From NCBI RefSeq assembly GCF_015645445.1, contig NZ_JADOGI010000057.1:1-50502 (forward strand): DNA of 50,502 bases. The letters are read 5' to 3'. The notes beneath the pieces are model-generated. The model was given only the letters and a program-made list of their open reading frames with translations. It had not been told where the DNA came from and searched no databases. Of this stretch, positions 23,865 through 33,639 are shown in pieces. Every line of letters begins with the position of its first letter. Position 1 is the stretch's first letter. This DNA is from Nonomuraea cypriaca (lineage in GTDB: Bacteria; Actinomycetota; Actinomycetes; Streptosporangiales; Streptosporangiaceae). Position numbers and translations under genes: made by a program.

Positions 23865-24620
23865 TCATCCGGCCCCGAAGCCGCCTTCGAGCCGGTGGCG
23901 CGAGCCGGGGTGGAGGAGGCGGGCCGTGCTCACCAGGACGTCGTGTGACCATGTGCGGCGGCGGATGAGCAAGCACGGTTCGTGACGGCCGATGCGCAGC
24001 AGGCGCCGCTCGGCGGCGTCTGCGAGGACCGCCTCGACGATGTGCTCGCCGCGGGTGAGCGGGGCCACCTCATTGAGGTAGACGTGCGGGGTCTCGCGGG
24101 TGAAGTCACGCTCCAGGTAGCGGGGGGCGGCGGCGGGGTTGACGAGGCGGTCCTCGAGCTGGATCGGCAGGTCATCCTCGTAGTGCACGATGAGCGAGCG
24201 GAACACGGTCGGCCCGGCCGCCGCCCGGAGGTCCGAATCGGCCGCCTCGGAGGGCTCCTCGCGTACGTGGACGACCTCGGTGCGGTGGCAGTGCCCGTGC
24301 AGCCGCACGTCGTCGGCGATGTTTCGCACCCCCTGCAGAGCGGAGGCGGCCTTGGGCACGGCGACGAACGTCCCCACGCCGGCCCGCCGCACGATCAGGC
24401 CCTCGTGGGTCAGCTCCCGCAGCGCCCGGTTGATCGTCATGCGAGATAAGCCGAGCGCGCCGACGAGTTGGTGTTCGGACGGGAGTTGCTGGCCGTGTGT
24501 CCAGCGGCCCGAGCGGACGCCGACGGCGATGACGTTCTTGACCCGCTCGTAGGCCGGTACGGAGGCAGGGCCGGCTTCCTGGAACCGAACAGCGAGCTCG
24601 ACCGCCGTGATGGGCGCCAT
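23865..24620 (-). CDS. GntR/HutC-family transcriptional repressor
   Basis: 251 residues. The GntR winged helix is at about 20-90 (GQQLPSEHQLVGALGLSRMT, then RALRELTHEGLIVRRAGVGT). The UTRA ligand-binding domain covers about 105-245 (VFRSLIVHYEDDLPIQLEDR, then HEPCLLIRRRTWSHDVLVST). HutC repressors bind urocanate and control histidine utilisation. The divergent permease and hutU support that role. A TGTATATACA palindrome between them is the likely operator. Start at 24618-24620, with GGAAGG very close upstream. Confidence 0.85.
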   Translation of the reverse strand: MAPITAVELAVRFQEAGPASVPAYERVKNVIAVGVRSGRWTHGQQLPSEHQLVGALGLSRMTINRALRELTHEGLIVRRAGVGTFVAVPKAASALQGVRNIADDVRLHGHCHRTEVVHVREEPSEAADSDLRAAAGPTVFRSLIVHYEDDLPIQLEDRLVNPAAAPRYLERDFTRETPHVYLNEVAPLTRGEHIVEAVLADAAERRLLRIGRHEPCLLIRRRTWSHDVLVSTARLLHPGSRHRLEGGFGAG

Positions 24621-24700
24621 GGCCTTCCGATCCTCGGAGATTGGGGACGGGCGGATGTCTCCTGGCCCATGGCCCGAAGTTTATCCAGACCCAGGGGTGG

Positions 24701-24725
24701 CCTGTTGTATATACAGGACTGTACA
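24701..24725. promoter_or_regulatory. Candidate HutC operator in the divergent hut intergenic region
   Basis: TGTATATACA (24706-24715) is a perfect 10-bp palindrome. CCTGT (24701-24705) and ACAGG (24713-24717) form an overlapping second inverted repeat, and TGTACA follows at 24720-24725. TGTA-N2-TACA type sites are typical for HutC/GntR repressors. The position, 80-90 bp from one gene and 57 bp or more from the other, suits control of both directions. Confidence 0.55.
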
Positions 24726-24781
24726 TTTCCTCCCGTCCCCGTTTCTCCCACGGCGCATTGACGCGCGAGAGGTGGACCGTA

Positions 24782-26221
24782 ATGAGCCAGCAAGCACCCC
24801 CAGGTTCGGGTCAAGCCGTGGAGCGCCGGACGATCGACGTGATTCCCGACGCCGAGCGGCACGGCTCGGCGCGCAGCCAGTTCACGCTCTGGTTCGGCGC
24901 GAACATGCAGATCACCGCGATCGTGGACGGCGCGCTGGCCGTCGTCTTCGGCGCCGACGCCCTCTGGGCCATCGTGGCCCTGCTGATCGGGAACGTGCTG
25001 GGCGGCATCGTCATGGCGCTGCACTCCGCCCAGGGGCCGCGACTCGGCCTGCCACAGATGATCTCCAGCCGAGCGCAGTTCGGCGTGCTCGGCGCGGTCG
25101 TGCCGCTCATGCTGGTCGTGCTGATGTACCTCGGGTTCGCCGCCACCGGCAGCGTGCTGGCCGGGCAGGCGCTCGGGCGGATCCTGCACGTCCCGGCGAC
25201 CGCCGGCATCCTGCTCTTCGGCGTGCTGACGGCGATCGTGGCGGTGACCGGATACCGGCTCATCCACACCGTGGGGCGGATCGCGACCGTCGTCGGCATG
25301 CTCGGCCTGGGCTATCTGCTGATCGCCCTGTTCACCAAGTACGACGTGGCCTCGGTCGTGGGGGTCAAGGCCTTCGAAGCCCCGACGTTCCTGCTGGCCG
25401 TGGGGTTGGGCGCGGGCTGGCAGCTCACGTTCGGGCCGTACGTGGCGGACTATTCGCGGTACCTGCCGCGCGAAACGAGCGAGCGGACCACGTTCTGGTC
25501 CACGTTCGCGGGTAGCGTGATCGGGTCGCAGTGGGCGATGACGCTGGGCGCGTTGATCGCCGCGGTCTCCGGTGGCGCGTTCGTCGGCGACCAGGTGGGG
25601 TTCGTCGGCGAGCTGGCCGGCCCGGCGGCGGTCGCGCTGCTGGTCTACCTCGTGATCGTGATCGGCAAGCTGACCGTCAACACGCTCAACGCCTACGGCG
25701 GGTTCATGTGCGTGCTGACGACGGTGACGGCGTTCAGTGGCCGGTCACGGATCTCGCCGACGGCGCGCGCGCTGTACATCGTCGGCTTCACCGCCGTGTC
25801 GATCGCGGTGGCGATCGTGGCCAGTGCCGACTTCCTGGACAACTTCAAGAACTTCGTGCTGGTGCTGCTCATGGTGTTCACTCCGTGGAGCGCGATCAAC
25901 CTGACCGACTACTACCTGGTCTCCAAGGAGCGGGTGGACATCCCCGCCCTGTACGACCCGGCCGGCCGCTACGGTCGCTGGAACGTGACCGCGCTGGTCA
26001 GCTACGCATTCGGCGTGGCGATCCAGATCCCGTTCCTGGCGCAGAAGCTCTACACAGGGCCGATCACCGAGTTGCTCGGCGGCGCCGACATCTCCTGGAT
26101 CGTCGGCTTGGCGGCGACCGCGGCGCTCTACTACCCGTGGGCAAGGCGTGCCGCGAACCCGCCTGCCGCCATGATCTACCCCTCGGAGGCGACGCCGCCC
26201 ATGCGCCGGCTCAGCTCCTGA
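24782..26221 (+). CDS. NCS1-family permease (cytosine/purine permease-like) of the hut locus
   Basis: 479 residues and about 12 hydrophobic segments. Family features are FTLWFGANMQITAIVDGALA in helix 1, the loop GPRLGLPQMISSRAQFG, LTFGPYVADYSRYLP in the middle, and NLTDYYLVSKERVDIPALYD near the end. NCS1 proteins import nucleobases and related heterocycles with Na+ or H+. Next to hutU and a HutC repressor, uptake of histidine, urocanate or another imidazole is likely. The ATG at 24782 follows GAGAGGTGG; an earlier in-frame ATG at 24641 would precede the operator and is unlikely. Confidence 0.85.
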   Translation: MSQQAPPGSGQAVERRTIDVIPDAERHGSARSQFTLWFGANMQITAIVDGALAVVFGADALWAIVALLIGNVLGGIVMALHSAQGPRLGLPQMISSRAQFGVLGAVVPLMLVVLMYLGFAATGSVLAGQALGRILHVPATAGILLFGVLTAIVAVTGYRLIHTVGRIATVVGMLGLGYLLIALFTKYDVASVVGVKAFEAPTFLLAVGLGAGWQLTFGPYVADYSRYLPRETSERTTFWSTFAGSVIGSQWAMTLGALIAAVSGGAFVGDQVGFVGELAGPAAVALLVYLVIVIGKLTVNTLNAYGGFMCVLTTVTAFSGRSRISPTARALYIVGFTAVSIAVAIVASADFLDNFKNFVLVLLMVFTPWSAINLTDYYLVSKERVDIPALYDPAGRYGRWNVTALVSYAFGVAIQIPFLAQKLYTGPITELLGGADISWIVGLAATAALYYPWARRAANPPAAMIYPSEATPPMRRLSS

Positions 26222-26286
26222 GCCGTCCGGATCACCCGGGCCTGAGGCTTTTCTTGAACAGACGTAGGACCGAAGGGAAGAACATC

Positions 26287-27942
26287 ATGGAAGGCGCACG
26301 CCCCGTCAGGGCTCCGCGCGGCACCGAGCCGACCGCTCTGGGCTGGCCGCAAGAGGCCGCGCTGCGGATGCTGCAGAACAACCTCGACCCAGAGGTCGCC
26401 GAGCATCCTGACGACCTGGTGGTCTACGGTGGCACCGGTCGCGCCGCCCGCGACTGGCGCTCGTTCGACGCGATGGTGCGCACACTGCGCACGCTGAAGG
26501 CCGACGAGACGATGCTCGTCCAGTCGGGCCGGCCGGTCGGCGTGATGACCACCCACGAGTGGGCGCCGCGCGTGCTCATCGCCAACTCCAACCTGGTCGG
26601 CGACTGGGCCAACTGGGAGGAGTTCCGCCGTCTGGAGGCGGCCGGGCTCACCATGTACGGCCAGATGACGGCCGGTTCGTGGATCTACATCGGCACGCAG
26701 GGCATTCTGCAGGGCACGTATGAGACATTCGCCGCGGTCGCGGCCAAGAGGTTCAGTGGCTCGCTGGCCGGGACGATCACCCTCACGGGCGGGCTCGGCG
26801 GCATGGGCGGCGCGCAGCCGCTGGCCGTCACGATGAACGGCGGCGTGGCGATCTGCGTCGAGTGCGACCCGTCCCGCATCCAGCGCCGCCTGGACCACGG
26901 GTACCTCGACGTGCGCGCCGATGATCTGGAGCATGCGCTGCGGCTCGCCGCCGACGCCCGCGACGCCCGCCGCCCGCTGTCGATCGGCCTGCTCGGCAAC
27001 GCCGCCGAGGTGCTGCCGAGGATGCTCGCCGAGGGAGCCCCCATCGACATCGTCACCGACCAGACCAGCGCCCACGACCCGCTGTTCTACCTGCCGCTCG
27101 GCATCGCCTTCGAGGACATGGCGGCCCAGCGCGACAAGGACCCGGCCGGCTTCACCCAGCGGGCCCGCGAGTCGATGGCCCGGCACGTGGAGGCCATGGT
27201 GGGCTTCCTGGACGCCGGGGCGGAGGTGTTCGACTACGGCAACTCCATCCGCGGCGAGGCCCGGTTGGCCGGATACGCGCGGGCCTTCGACTTCCCCGGG
27301 TTCGTGCCCGCCTACATCAGGCCGTTGTTCTGCGAGGGCAAGGGCCCGTTCCGGTGGGCGGCCCTGTCGGGCGACCCGTCCGACATCGCCGCCACGGACC
27401 GCGCGATCCTCGACCTGTTCCCAGAGAACGAGCCGCTGGCTCGCTGGATCCGCCTGGCCGGGGAGAAGGTGCACTTCCAGGGGCTTCCCGCGCGGATCTG
27501 CTGGCTGGGATACGGCGAGCGCGACCGGGCCGGCGAGCGGTTCAACGCCATGGTGGCCTCGGGCGAGCTCAAGGCCCCAGTCGTGATCGGGCGTGACCAC
27601 CTGGACTGCGGCTCGGTGGCCTCGCCTTACCGGGAGACCGAGGGCATGCGCGACGGCTCCGACGCGATCGCCGACTGGCCGCTGCTCAACGCGATGGTGA
27701 ACGTGGCCTCAGGCGCGTCGTGGGTGTCGATCCACCACGGCGGCGGAGTCGGCATCGGCCGATCCATCCACGCCGGGCAGGTGACCGTGGCCGACGGCAC
27801 CGCGCTGGCCGGGGAGAAGATCCACCGCGTGCTGACCAACGATCCGGGCATGGGCGTCATCCGGCACGTGGACGCCGGATACGAACGCGCCGAGGAGGTC
27901 GCCCGCGACAGCGGCGTGCGCATCCCCATGCAGGAGTCCTGA
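26287..27942 (+). CDS. hutU: Urocanate hydratase
   Basis: 551 residues, the full family length. HutU converts urocanate to imidazolone propionate, step two of histidine breakdown, using tightly bound NAD+. Visible signatures are YGGTGRAARDWRSFDAMV near the start, ANSNLVGDWANWEEF, the Rossmann stretch TLTGGLGGMGGAQPLAVTMN, DQTSAHDPLFYLP, and DHLDCGSVASPYRETEGM near the end. AAGGGAAG lies before the ATG. It is probably co-transcribed with the permease 65 bp upstream. The following genes of the pathway are broken, so the locus may be only partly functional. Confidence 0.95.
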   Translation: MEGARPVRAPRGTEPTALGWPQEAALRMLQNNLDPEVAEHPDDLVVYGGTGRAARDWRSFDAMVRTLRTLKADETMLVQSGRPVGVMTTHEWAPRVLIANSNLVGDWANWEEFRRLEAAGLTMYGQMTAGSWIYIGTQGILQGTYETFAAVAAKRFSGSLAGTITLTGGLGGMGGAQPLAVTMNGGVAICVECDPSRIQRRLDHGYLDVRADDLEHALRLAADARDARRPLSIGLLGNAAEVLPRMLAEGAPIDIVTDQTSAHDPLFYLPLGIAFEDMAAQRDKDPAGFTQRARESMARHVEAMVGFLDAGAEVFDYGNSIRGEARLAGYARAFDFPGFVPAYIRPLFCEGKGPFRWAALSGDPSDIAATDRAILDLFPENEPLARWIRLAGEKVHFQGLPARICWLGYGERDRAGERFNAMVASGELKAPVVIGRDHLDCGSVASPYRETEGMRDGSDAIADWPLLNAMVNVASGASWVSIHHGGGVGIGRSIHAGQVTVADGTALAGEKIHRVLTNDPGMGVIRHVDAGYERAEEVARDSGVRIPMQES

Positions 27943-28121
27943 TGCCGGGCTCGTTCATGGAGATGTGGGCGGAGCTGCTGCCGGTCGGGCGGCACGCCGG
28001 GCCCGGGGGGTACCGGCGCTACGCCTGGACCCGGCCGGTCGCCGTGGTGAACTTCGGCGACGAGGAGGGCGCCCGCTTCTGGCCGGCCTGCGAGGTGCTG
28101 GAGGGACTGGCGTGCCGGTGA
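27942..28121 (+). pseudogene. Allantoate amidohydrolase (M20 family) remnant
   Basis: The start overlaps the hutU stop (TGATG). The first 30 residues (MEMWAELLPVGRHAGPGGYR and RYAWT) match the N-terminus of the M20 amidohydrolases that commonly follow hutU in actinobacteria. The next residues, RPVAVVNFGDEEGARF, match a motif normally near residue 120 of that family. The intervening metal-binding region is gone, and a stop follows soon after. It is an internally deleted and truncated pseudogene. Confidence 0.65.
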
Positions 28122-28504
28122 CGTACTACGCCGAGCACGCCTGGACCGGCGGCGCGGTCGAGTCCGGGGTCGTGATCGAGACGGCCGGGGAGCGGATAGC
28201 GGCGGTGCGGACGGGGGTCTTCTCGCCCCCGCCCGGGGCGGAGGTGCTGCGCGGGCTCACCGTGCCAGGGCTGGCCAACGCACACTCGCATGCCTTCCAC
28301 CGGGCCCTGCGCGGCTTCGTCCAGCGTGGCTCCGGCACGTTCTGGACCTGGCGCGAGACCATGTACGACGTGGCCGCCCGCCTCGACCCGGGCTCCTACC
28401 TGGAGCTGGCGCGGGCGGTCTACGCGGAGATGGCGCTGGCGGGGATCACCTGCGCGGGAGAGTTCCACTACCTGCATCACGCGCCCGGCGGCATGCCGTA
28501 CGCC
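28112..28504 (+). pseudogene. hutF: hutF (formimidoylglutamate deiminase), 3'-truncated
   Basis: From the GTG at 28112 about 130 residues match the N-terminus of HutF-type amidohydrolases: AEHAWTGGAVESGVVIET, then TVPGLANAHSHAFHRALRGF (with the HxH metal motif), SGTFWTWRETMYDVAARLDP, and AGEFHYLHHAPGGMPYA. HutF proteins have about 450 residues. Similarity ends exactly where the antisense amidohydrolase sequence begins (about 28504), and the frame stops at 28582. The gene has lost two thirds of its length, including most metal ligands. Confidence 0.75.
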
Positions 28505-29740
28505 ATCCACCAGCCGCCCCTTCCATTTGCGGACCTTGCCGGCGACGATCACCGTCTCGACGTTGCTGCGGTCCATCAGTGAGACGACGGCCCCCGGGAC
28601 GTTGTTGAGCGGGGTGACGTTGAGTGCGGTGGCGTCGAGGAGGACGATGTCGGCCTCCTTGCCGGGGGTGAGCGTGCCGGTCTTGCGCCCGAGCCCGAGG
28701 TGCTCGGCGCCGTTGACGGTCGCGTAGCGCAGCACGTCGCGGACGGTGAGGAGGGCCGGCGTGCCCTCGGCCGGCTTCGGCCATTCGTTGGGCGGGGTGA
28801 AGTCACCCTGTTCCAGGATCATCTGGTTGACGAGCATGCGCTGCATGGTCATCGCGGAGCGCATCAGGGTGAACGAGTCCGCGGCCATCGTCGTCTCGAC
28901 GTCGGAGCTCAGCGACGGTTCCATGCCGAGTTCCTGCATCTTGAGGATGGGCGGAGTGCCGTGCCGCATGGCCATCTCGATCGGGAAGGCCACCGAGACC
29001 TGCACGCCGGCGTCACGGAACCGTTCCCAGGCCAGGTCGGACACGCCGGTCATGTGGAAGAAGAGGTTGTCCTGCCCCACCCCGAGGTCGTTGCCGGCTC
29101 CGCCGGTGCCGCGGGCGAGGTCGTCGAGGATGGGCCGGACCTTCGATCCGGAGACGGCGTGCGCGGAGATCTTCAGACCCAGTTCGCGGCCGAGCTTCCA
29201 GGCCCGGGTGTACACGTCCTCGGTGGCACTGTAGAGCTCGCCGCCCATGATCATGCTGACCAGCTGGTCATCGGAGGAGAACCACTGGTCCCTGACGCGC
29301 CGGGCGTCTTCCGGGTACCGGGACTCCGCGCGGCCGTCGCCCTCGGCGTATTGGAGCACCGAACGCCGGCCGGTGTCGATGAGCGCCTGGATCGCGGCAT
29401 CGGTGTGCTGCGGCGAATGGGGGATCTGCGACGTGTCGTGCACCGTGGTGACACCGGCGTCGAGCTGTGAGAGCCCGGCGAACAACACGTTGATGTGGAC
29501 GTCCTGCGTCCGGTACTGCGGCGTGAACTTCTGCAGGATGTGTCCGGCGTAGTTGGGATCGGCGCTGGGGGAGCCCGAGCCGTCGTCGAAGAGAATGCCG
29601 TTGGCGAGGAACGAGCGCAGCGCCGTCTCGAACTGGTGGTGGTGCGTGTCGACGAAGCCCGGCATGACGATGCGCCCACGCGCGTCGATCACGCCGGCGC
29701 CGGCGACGCGGATGTCCGGCCGGACGTCGACGATCACCTG
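28505..29740 (-). pseudogene. Chimeric amidohydrolase (TRZ/ATZ-like), broken at both ends
   Basis: Family sequence runs from about VDVRPDIRVAGAGVIDARG to VIVAGKVRKWKGRLVDGV, roughly 410 residues. Motifs include GFVDTHHHQFETALRSF (HxH metal site), LDAGVTTVHD, LKISAHAVSG, PSLSSDVETTMAAD and LGRKTGTLTPGKEADIVLLD. The first beta strands usual in this family (about 30 residues) are missing; the open frame from 29836 starts with unrelated sequence. The C-terminus reads on into antisense hutF sequence to 28019. The metal-site residues remain, so a partly active protein cannot be excluded, but rearrangement at both ends suggests a pseudogene. Confidence 0.65.
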
Positions 29741-29878
29741 ACCCTGCCCCTGGACCAGGCGGCAGAAGGGTACAAGGCCATGGACGAACGCCGCGCCATC
29801 AAGACTCTCCTCACTCCCTGACCCGCGAACCGGCAACGCAGCCGACCGCAGGACAAAGGGAGACCGGGATAGACGACG

Positions 29879-30150
29879 TCAGGCGAGTTCGTGAGTCCAT
29901 CCGGAGACGAGGGAGGAGGAGACCGAGACCTCGCCGCCGGAGCGGGTGACGGTGAACCGTGTGGGCTCGCCGGAGGCGTGGTCGGTGACCGTGAGGGTGG
30001 TCTCGCCGTCCGGTCCCGGATACACACGCCGGCGGCCTCGGCGAACAGCGGTGAGCGCTGGCCGATGTAGGGATTGATCCACACGCAGACCCGCAGGTCC
30101 TTGGCGTGCAGGCGAGCGAGCATGCCTTCGGGATTCACGTTCGAGTTCAT
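29879..30150 (-). pseudogene. GH31 alpha-xylosidase remnant
   Basis: Two blocks in different frames. NPEGMLARLHAKDLRVCVWI and NPYIGQRSPLFAEAAG (about 30135-30030) match the middle of bacterial GH31 alpha-xylosidases, just after the domain entry. VYPGPDGETTLTVTDHASG to SSLVSGWTHELA (ending at 29879) looks like the C-terminal beta domain of the same family. The catalytic core between them is deleted, out of frame, near 30025. This is a clear dead gene. Confidence 0.6.
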
Positions 30151-30254
30151 TCCCACTGATCTTTTCCGTCGCGGTGTCGAGACGGTCGGATCGGCTCCGA
30201 CCTTCTCGTGACGGCGCCGGATGGCGGCTCCGGTGGATCGAAGGAAGGCTCGCG

Positions 30255-30833
30255 ATGAGCAAGGTAGTGCTGGATGTGTCGATGTCCCTGGACGGGTTCA
30301 CGGCGGGACCGAACGTCCGGAAGGAGGAGCCTATGGGGGACGGCGGCGAACGGCTGCACGAGTGGATGGCGGGGAAAGGGCCGGACGGCGGGGTCGACCT
30401 CGACATCCGCCGGCAGGTGGACGCGGCGGTAGGAGCCGCCGTCATCGGACGGAGTACCTTCGACCTCGGCGTGGTCCCGTGGGGCGGCACACCATGGCCC
30501 GGAGTCCCGAGCTTCGTGGTCACCCACCGGACCAGGGAGGACCTCCTCGGCGACAACGGCGGGACGTTCGCCTTCGATGGGCTGGAGGCCGCGGTCCGAC
30601 GTGCCAAGGATGCCGCCGGGGACAAGGACGTCCTGGTGCTGGGTGCGGACGTCGCCCGGCAGTTACTCAGGGCGGGCCTGCTCGACGAGGTATGGCTCCA
30701 CATCGTCCCCCTTCTGATGGGGGCGGGCACGCCGCTGTTCGCCGGGGAGCGGGCCGAGCTGATCCCGGAGGGGAGAGCCGTCGCGGGAACCGAGTCCGTG
30801 ACCCACCTGCGCTACCGCGTCCTGAAGCCCTGA
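30255..30833 (+). CDS. Dihydrofolate reductase-family protein (RibD C-terminal type)
   Basis: 192 residues. SKVVLDVSMSLDGFTAGPNV at the start, VIGRSTFDLGVVPWGG, FVVTHRTRED, DVLVLGADVARQLLRAGLLD and HIVPLLMGAGTPLF are the standard pattern of the YyaP/YwjB-like branch of the DHFR/RibD reductase fold, which binds NADPH. The substrate is unknown for most actinobacterial members. AAGGAAGG is six bases before the ATG. It is convergent with the aldo/keto reductase gene, 28 bp away. Confidence 0.85.
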   Translation: MSKVVLDVSMSLDGFTAGPNVRKEEPMGDGGERLHEWMAGKGPDGGVDLDIRRQVDAAVGAAVIGRSTFDLGVVPWGGTPWPGVPSFVVTHRTREDLLGDNGGTFAFDGLEAAVRRAKDAAGDKDVLVLGADVARQLLRAGLLDEVWLHIVPLLMGAGTPLFAGERAELIPEGRAVAGTESVTHLRYRVLKP

Positions 30834-30861
30834 CGCCCTTGACGTTCGCTGCCTCGCACAT

Positions 30862-31911
<1,050 letters not shown>

Positions 31912-31998
31912 GACTTGGGCGGTCCTTCCGTGGTCGAGGTGCTCTGATGGAACGGTCGACAGCCATCTGCTACCGTCTCCAGATAAGCGGATCCGGGT

Positions 31999-32022
31999 CC
32001 GGTTAGCCGTCACACTAAACGG
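31999..32022. promoter_or_regulatory. Candidate TetR operator
   Basis: CCGGTTAG (31999-32006), an 8-base spacer, then CTAAACGG (32015-32022): inverted arms with one mismatch, lying in the divergent region between the aldo/keto reductase and the TetR gene. Size and placement suit a TetR-family operator for both genes. A smaller repeat CGGAG-CCGA-CTCCG begins at 32020, where it overlaps the right arm. Confidence 0.4.
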
Positions 32023-32059
32023 AGCCGACTCCGCATGGCAAGTCGAGAGGAAGAACCGC

Positions 32060-32665
32060 ATGCCTGATCGGTCCGGTCGATCGCTCCGAGCCGACGCACG
32101 GGCCAACGAGGACAAACTGCTCGCCGCGGCCGCCCTGGCCTTCGCCCGGGACGGCGCCGCGGCGACCCTGAAGCAGATCGCAAAGGATGCGGGCGTCGGG
32201 ATCGCCACCCTGTACCGACGCTTCCCGACCCGCGAGCAGCTCGTCGACGCCACCTACCGCTACGAGACGGCCCGGCTCGCCGCCCGAACTTCGCACCTCC
32301 TCGGCGAGCTGCCCGCCGACCTGGCTCTGCGGGCCTGGATGTCCCAGGTGCTGGACTACCTCGCCGCCAAGCACGGTATGGCCGACACTCTCAAGACCCT
32401 CCTGCAAAGCGACGAGCAGCTGAGCTCCGAGACGCGCGAGCAACTGACCGGCGCGATCGAAGAGTTCCATCGCGCCGGGACGGCACAGGGGATGATCCGG
32501 GAGGACGTGCCCTCATCCGACATCCTCATGGCCCTGGCGGGCGTCACCCTCGTAGCCGGGGCCGCCCACCAGCGCCCGCAGGCCGAACGGCTGCTCGATC
32601 TGCTGATGGACGGTCTCACCCGCGCGGACGGATGGCGCCGGGACACGGAGCGGTCCGCGCCGTGA
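32060..32665 (+). CDS. TetR-family transcriptional regulator
   Basis: 201 residues. The N-terminal HTH is clear: ANEDKLLAAAALAFARDGAA, TLKQIAKDAGVGIATLYRRF and PTREQLVDATYRYE. The C-terminal half is the usual helical ligand domain. The ATG at 32060 has GAGAGGAAG upstream; an in-frame start further up (31898) would run through the operator and is unlikely. It is divergent from the aldo/keto reductase gene, the probable target. The ligand is unknown. Confidence 0.88.
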   Translation: MPDRSGRSLRADARANEDKLLAAAALAFARDGAAATLKQIAKDAGVGIATLYRRFPTREQLVDATYRYETARLAARTSHLLGELPADLALRAWMSQVLDYLAAKHGMADTLKTLLQSDEQLSSETREQLTGAIEEFHRAGTAQGMIREDVPSSDILMALAGVTLVAGAAHQRPQAERLLDLLMDGLTRADGWRRDTERSAP

Positions 32666-32759
32666 TCCGGGCTCACTCGGACGCGTCGCGACGAACCCGC
32701 CACCACGTCGAACGAGCGGTCCAAGCGCACGACGCCACGCCGATCGGCACCCTGCCCGA

Positions 32760-32793
32760 ACGCCTGGCCCGAATTCGGTCCAGGCCCAGGCGT
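32760..32793. terminator. Hairpin between the convergent TetR and SAF genes
   Basis: ACGCCTGG (32760-32767) pairs perfectly with CCAGGCGT (32786-32793), and the loop contains the palindrome CCGAATTCGG. The right arm touches the stop codon of the SAF gene. Its place between convergent genes suits a bidirectional terminator, although there is no T-run. Confidence 0.45.
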
Positions 32794-33422
32794 CAGGGTT
32801 GTGTGCGCACGACGGCCACAGCGATTTCGCCGCTGACCGCGTGGGCCGCGACCATAGGGGCGACGGCGCTGTCGATGATGACCGTGGCCTGGCGGGCCGA
32901 CCCGGATGTGTAGCTCACGCTGTCGACCACAGCCTCCTCCGCGAGGAGTACAGGTTCTTCCGGCCCACGCCCGCGCACCGGCACGTGGATGATCTGGACG
33001 TGGTCTCCGCGCTGCAGGTCATACGGCGTCTGGCCGGGTTTGAGTGCCAGTCCCACCTTGACGGCCTGCCCGGTGACCACCCCGTTGCCGCCCGCGGCGG
33101 CCATGGGTCCGGCGAGCAACGTCCCCGGCAGGACCGTGACGGTGGCGACGGTCGCGGCGACCTGGTCCCGCTGTGACCAGGCCCAGTAGGAGCCCCCGTC
33201 GTCGGCGATGCGCGCCTCCTGCAGGGCGCCGCGGTCGAAGGGTTGGCCGGCGCCGATCCGCTGCGTGACGCGGATGACGGAGATGCGTTCGTCGGCGCGC
33301 ATCACCAGCAGGGTCGTGGCCAGGGCACCACCGAGGACGAGTAGCACGGCCAGCGCGGCGAGTCCCGGCCTGCGCCGGCGAGACGGCTGCGGTAGTTCGC
33401 GGGAAGCGACTCCGGTCAGCAT
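32793..33422 (-). CDS. SAF-domain membrane protein
   Basis: 209 residues. A basic N-terminus (SRRRRPG) precedes one membrane helix, LAALAVLLVLGGALATTLLV (about 20-39). A SAF/CpaB-like domain follows: RVTQRIGAGQPFDRGALQEA, VLPGTLLAGPMAAAG and KVGLALKPGQTPYDLQRGDH. SAF domains occur in flagellar and pilus assembly proteins (FlgA, CpaB), and single-gene versions like this are common in actinobacteria with unknown roles. No pilus genes are adjacent. The SD before the ATG is weak. Confidence 0.75.
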   Translation of the reverse strand: MLTGVASRELPQPSRRRRPGLAALAVLLVLGGALATTLLVMRADERISVIRVTQRIGAGQPFDRGALQEARIADDGGSYWAWSQRDQVAATVATVTVLPGTLLAGPMAAAGGNGVVTGQAVKVGLALKPGQTPYDLQRGDHVQIIHVPVRGRGPEEPVLLAEEAVVDSVSYTSGSARQATVIIDSAVAPMVAAHAVSGEIAVAVVRTQP

Positions 33423-33540
33423 GCCCGTTTCCGCCGGTCGTCTACGAGGCGAGGCAGTCCTGGTGTGTCCATCGTGGCATCGCCTTTCCTTCCCTTCGGT
33501 GTCAGGGATCCCATGATGTCACCAAGGGAAATCGTCCGTA

Positions 33541-33631
33541 CTCGAAGAGTGGTTTCTCGCTGCTCCGGCACGGATGCGGAGGTGACGGGTAAGCGAAAGA
33601 GTTATTGCGAAAGAGTTGTTTCGAGTATAGA
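33541..33631 (+). promoter_or_regulatory. Direct repeats and -10 box before a leaderless regulator gene
   Basis: Two adjacent 14-bp copies, CGAAAGAGTTATTG (33594-33607) and CGAAAGAGTTGTTT (33608-33621), share ten leading bases; a weaker copy (TCGAAGAGTGGTTT) starts near 33542. TATAGA (33626-33631) lies eight bases before the GTG start at 33640, so transcription should begin at or next to the start codon. The repeats overlap the -35 position and are probably the binding sites of the encoded regulator. Confidence 0.5.
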
Positions 33632-33639
33632 TTCGCTGA

